From Herbiconiux moechotypicola (GTDB taxonomy: Bacteria; Actinomycetota; Actinomycetes; Actinomycetales; Microbacteriaceae), in NCBI RefSeq assembly GCF_024979255.1, contig NZ_JANLCN010000002.1:62001-126000 (forward strand): DNA of 64,000 bases, read 5' to 3'. The notes beneath the pieces are model-generated. The model saw only the letters and a list, made by a program, of their open reading frames with translations, ran no database searches and was not told where the DNA came from. The first letter of the stretch is position 1, and the number at the start of each line of letters is the position of its first letter. The translations under genes were made by a program, and so were the position numbers. Below, one piece after another: positions 63,016-64,000 of the stretch.

Positions 63016-64000
63016 TCAGAAGGTCGGATAGACGTCGATCACGTCTCCGCCCGTCCCGGTGAAGTTGGAGCCCGTCGACCACGTGGTGTCGTCGATGAGC
63101 GCCTTGAACTCGAAGGTCTCGCCGTCGGGGATGCGCTCCACCTCGAACTCCCACACGTCGGAGGCCACGTTGCGTGCGCCGCGCCCCGCCGTCCAGGTGA
63201 AGGGGTACTCGTCGCCGCGGATGGCGATGGAGTGCCCGAGACCCACGTTGTAGTGCACGCGGATCTTCGTGGTGTTGCGCGCCTCGGGCGAGTAGCTCGA
63301 CACCGGGGTGCCGGGGGCGTACACCTTCGACTCGTGCTCGCCGAGGCTCACACTGATCTGCTTGCCCGTCACCCCGCCCGAGGTCACCGTGACGGTGTCG
63401 CTCGTGTTCATGAGGTTGGTGAGCACGGTGCCGACCGTGATGGAGCTCTCCGACCGCAGCGGGATGGTGCGGGTCTGGGTGCTCCACGAGTTCGACGACA
63501 GCGTGATGGCCTCCGCCCCGGTGGTGTCGACGCGGCGCGAGAAGCCGTACACCGAGGTGTCCGACCACATCTCGCGCTGGGTGCCCACCTGCAGGGCGGG
63601 GTAGGCCGCCTTGATGGTGGTGAGGCGCTGGATGTGGTTGTAGAGGTTGGAGTCGTCGTCGAACGTGGTCATGTCCTTACGGTTGTCCTTGTTCGCGATC
63701 GGAACCTCGTAGGGGTTGCCGTTGCCGTCATCCGCCTGCTCGGTGCCGTAGTAGATGACGGGCACGCCGCGGCTCGTGAGCAGGAAGGTGAGCCCGGAGC
63801 GCAGTCGCTGGTAGTTGTCGTCGGCCCAGGTGAGGAAGCGCGCCCGGTCGTGGTTGTCGAGGAAGGTCTCGAGCCGGTTCGGGTTGGAGTACTTGTAGTC
63901 CTGGTCGAACAGGTCGCCGAGGGCGTTCATGTCGGTGTCGGCCGAGAAGGCCTCGCGCACGGTGAAGAAGTAGGGGAAGTCGAGCACGCCCCACTCCGAG
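63016..64000 (-). CDS. Secreted alpha-amylase family protein, C-terminal part (5' end outside window)
   Basis: The frame is open to the window edge (the first visible residues are SEWGVLDFPYFF), so the start is missing; about 328 residues are visible. The last GH13 catalytic region is ETFLDNHDRARFL, with the third catalytic Asp in DNHD, followed by GVPVIYYGTEQADDG. A beta-sandwich domain C follows. The last 90 residues (KIRVHYNVGLGHSIAIRGDE, EFKALIDDTTWSTG) form a carbohydrate-binding module of starch-binding (CBM20-like) character. Extracellular starch breakdown feeding the transporter downstream is likely. It ends 15 bases before a strong hairpin. Confidence 0.88.
   Translation of the reverse strand, partial: SEWGVLDFPYFFTVREAFSADTDMNALGDLFDQDYKYSNPNRLETFLDNHDRARFLTWADDNYQRLRSGLTFLLTSRGVPVIYYGTEQADDGNGNPYEVPIANKDNRKDMTTFDDDSNLYNHIQRLTTIKAAYPALQVGTQREMWSDTSVYGFSRRVDTTGAEAITLSSNSWSTQTRTIPLRSESSITVGTVLTNLMNTSDTVTVTSGGVTGKQISVSLGEHESKVYAPGTPVSSYSPEARNTTKIRVHYNVGLGHSIAIRGDEYPFTWTAGRGARNVASDVWEFEVERIPDGETFEFKALIDDTTWSTGSNFTGTGGDVIDVYPTF

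Overview
The window is chromosomal DNA from a very GC-rich actinobacterium. I infer Microbacteriaceae from near-exclusive G/C third codon positions, chains of ATGA/GTGA start-stop overlaps, the recurring GGATGCG word in coding sequence, actinobacterial lipoprotein and sorting signals, and F420/LLM-type oxidoreductases. No rRNA, tRNA, CRISPR array, insertion sequence or prophage gene was seen.

Region 1 (about 0.3-24.6 kb) is the most interesting part. After the tail of an ECF sigma factor there is one long plus-strand operon. It encodes a giant membrane-anchored Ig-like/fibronectin-III protein, a MoxR ATPase, a DUF58 protein, a polytopic transglutaminase-like protein whose catalytic cysteine is replaced by Asp, a zinc-ribbon/RDD/FHA membrane protein, a PP2C phosphatase, an FHA protein, a Ser/Thr kinase, an FHA-like/HTH-like protein and a 1,499-residue EssC/EccC-type FtsK-SpoIIIE ATPase. 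A second short unit encodes a WXG100 protein, a WXG100 protein fused to a collagen-like linker and an Ala/Gly repeat domain, an LpqN/DcrB-like protein and an unknown 164-residue protein. Together they look like a compact type VII-like secretion system under phospho-signalling control. Both units are preceded by the same palindrome, TGGGGA-N4-TCCCCA (361-376 and 21974-21989), each followed by a structured leader. I infer that one regulator controls both.

Region 2 (24.6-36 kb) carries accessory metabolism: a 14-TM drug exporter, an LLM flavin monooxygenase coupled to an O-acetylhomoserine sulfhydrylase-like enzyme (organosulfur use), a GH1 beta-glucosidase with a LacI regulator and a palindromic operator, a beta-class DNA methyltransferase divergent from a small GNAT-like protein, an F420-type oxidoreductase, and a lipoate-ligase/HbpS-like pair.

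Region 3 (36-50.6 kb) holds beta-phosphoglucomutase with a GH65 disaccharide phosphorylase, a mosaic cell-wall-binding-repeat protein, two alpha/beta hydrolases, the conserved ATP-grasp/alpha-E/transglutaminase triad, a sortase-type surface protein (LAQTG) and a Tat-type secreted protein.

Region 4 (50.6-54.8 kb) has a 25-bp-period tandem repeat, then a substrate-binding lipoprotein, a flavin reductase and a DUF1989 protein divergent from a GntR/FCD regulator.

Region 5 (54.8-64 kb) has an endonuclease/exonuclease/phosphatase-fold protein and a tightly coupled maltodextrin operon on the minus strand: secreted amylase (truncated by the window edge), GH13 glucosidase, binding protein, two permeases, a cyclomaltodextrinase-like GH13 and a LacI regulator.
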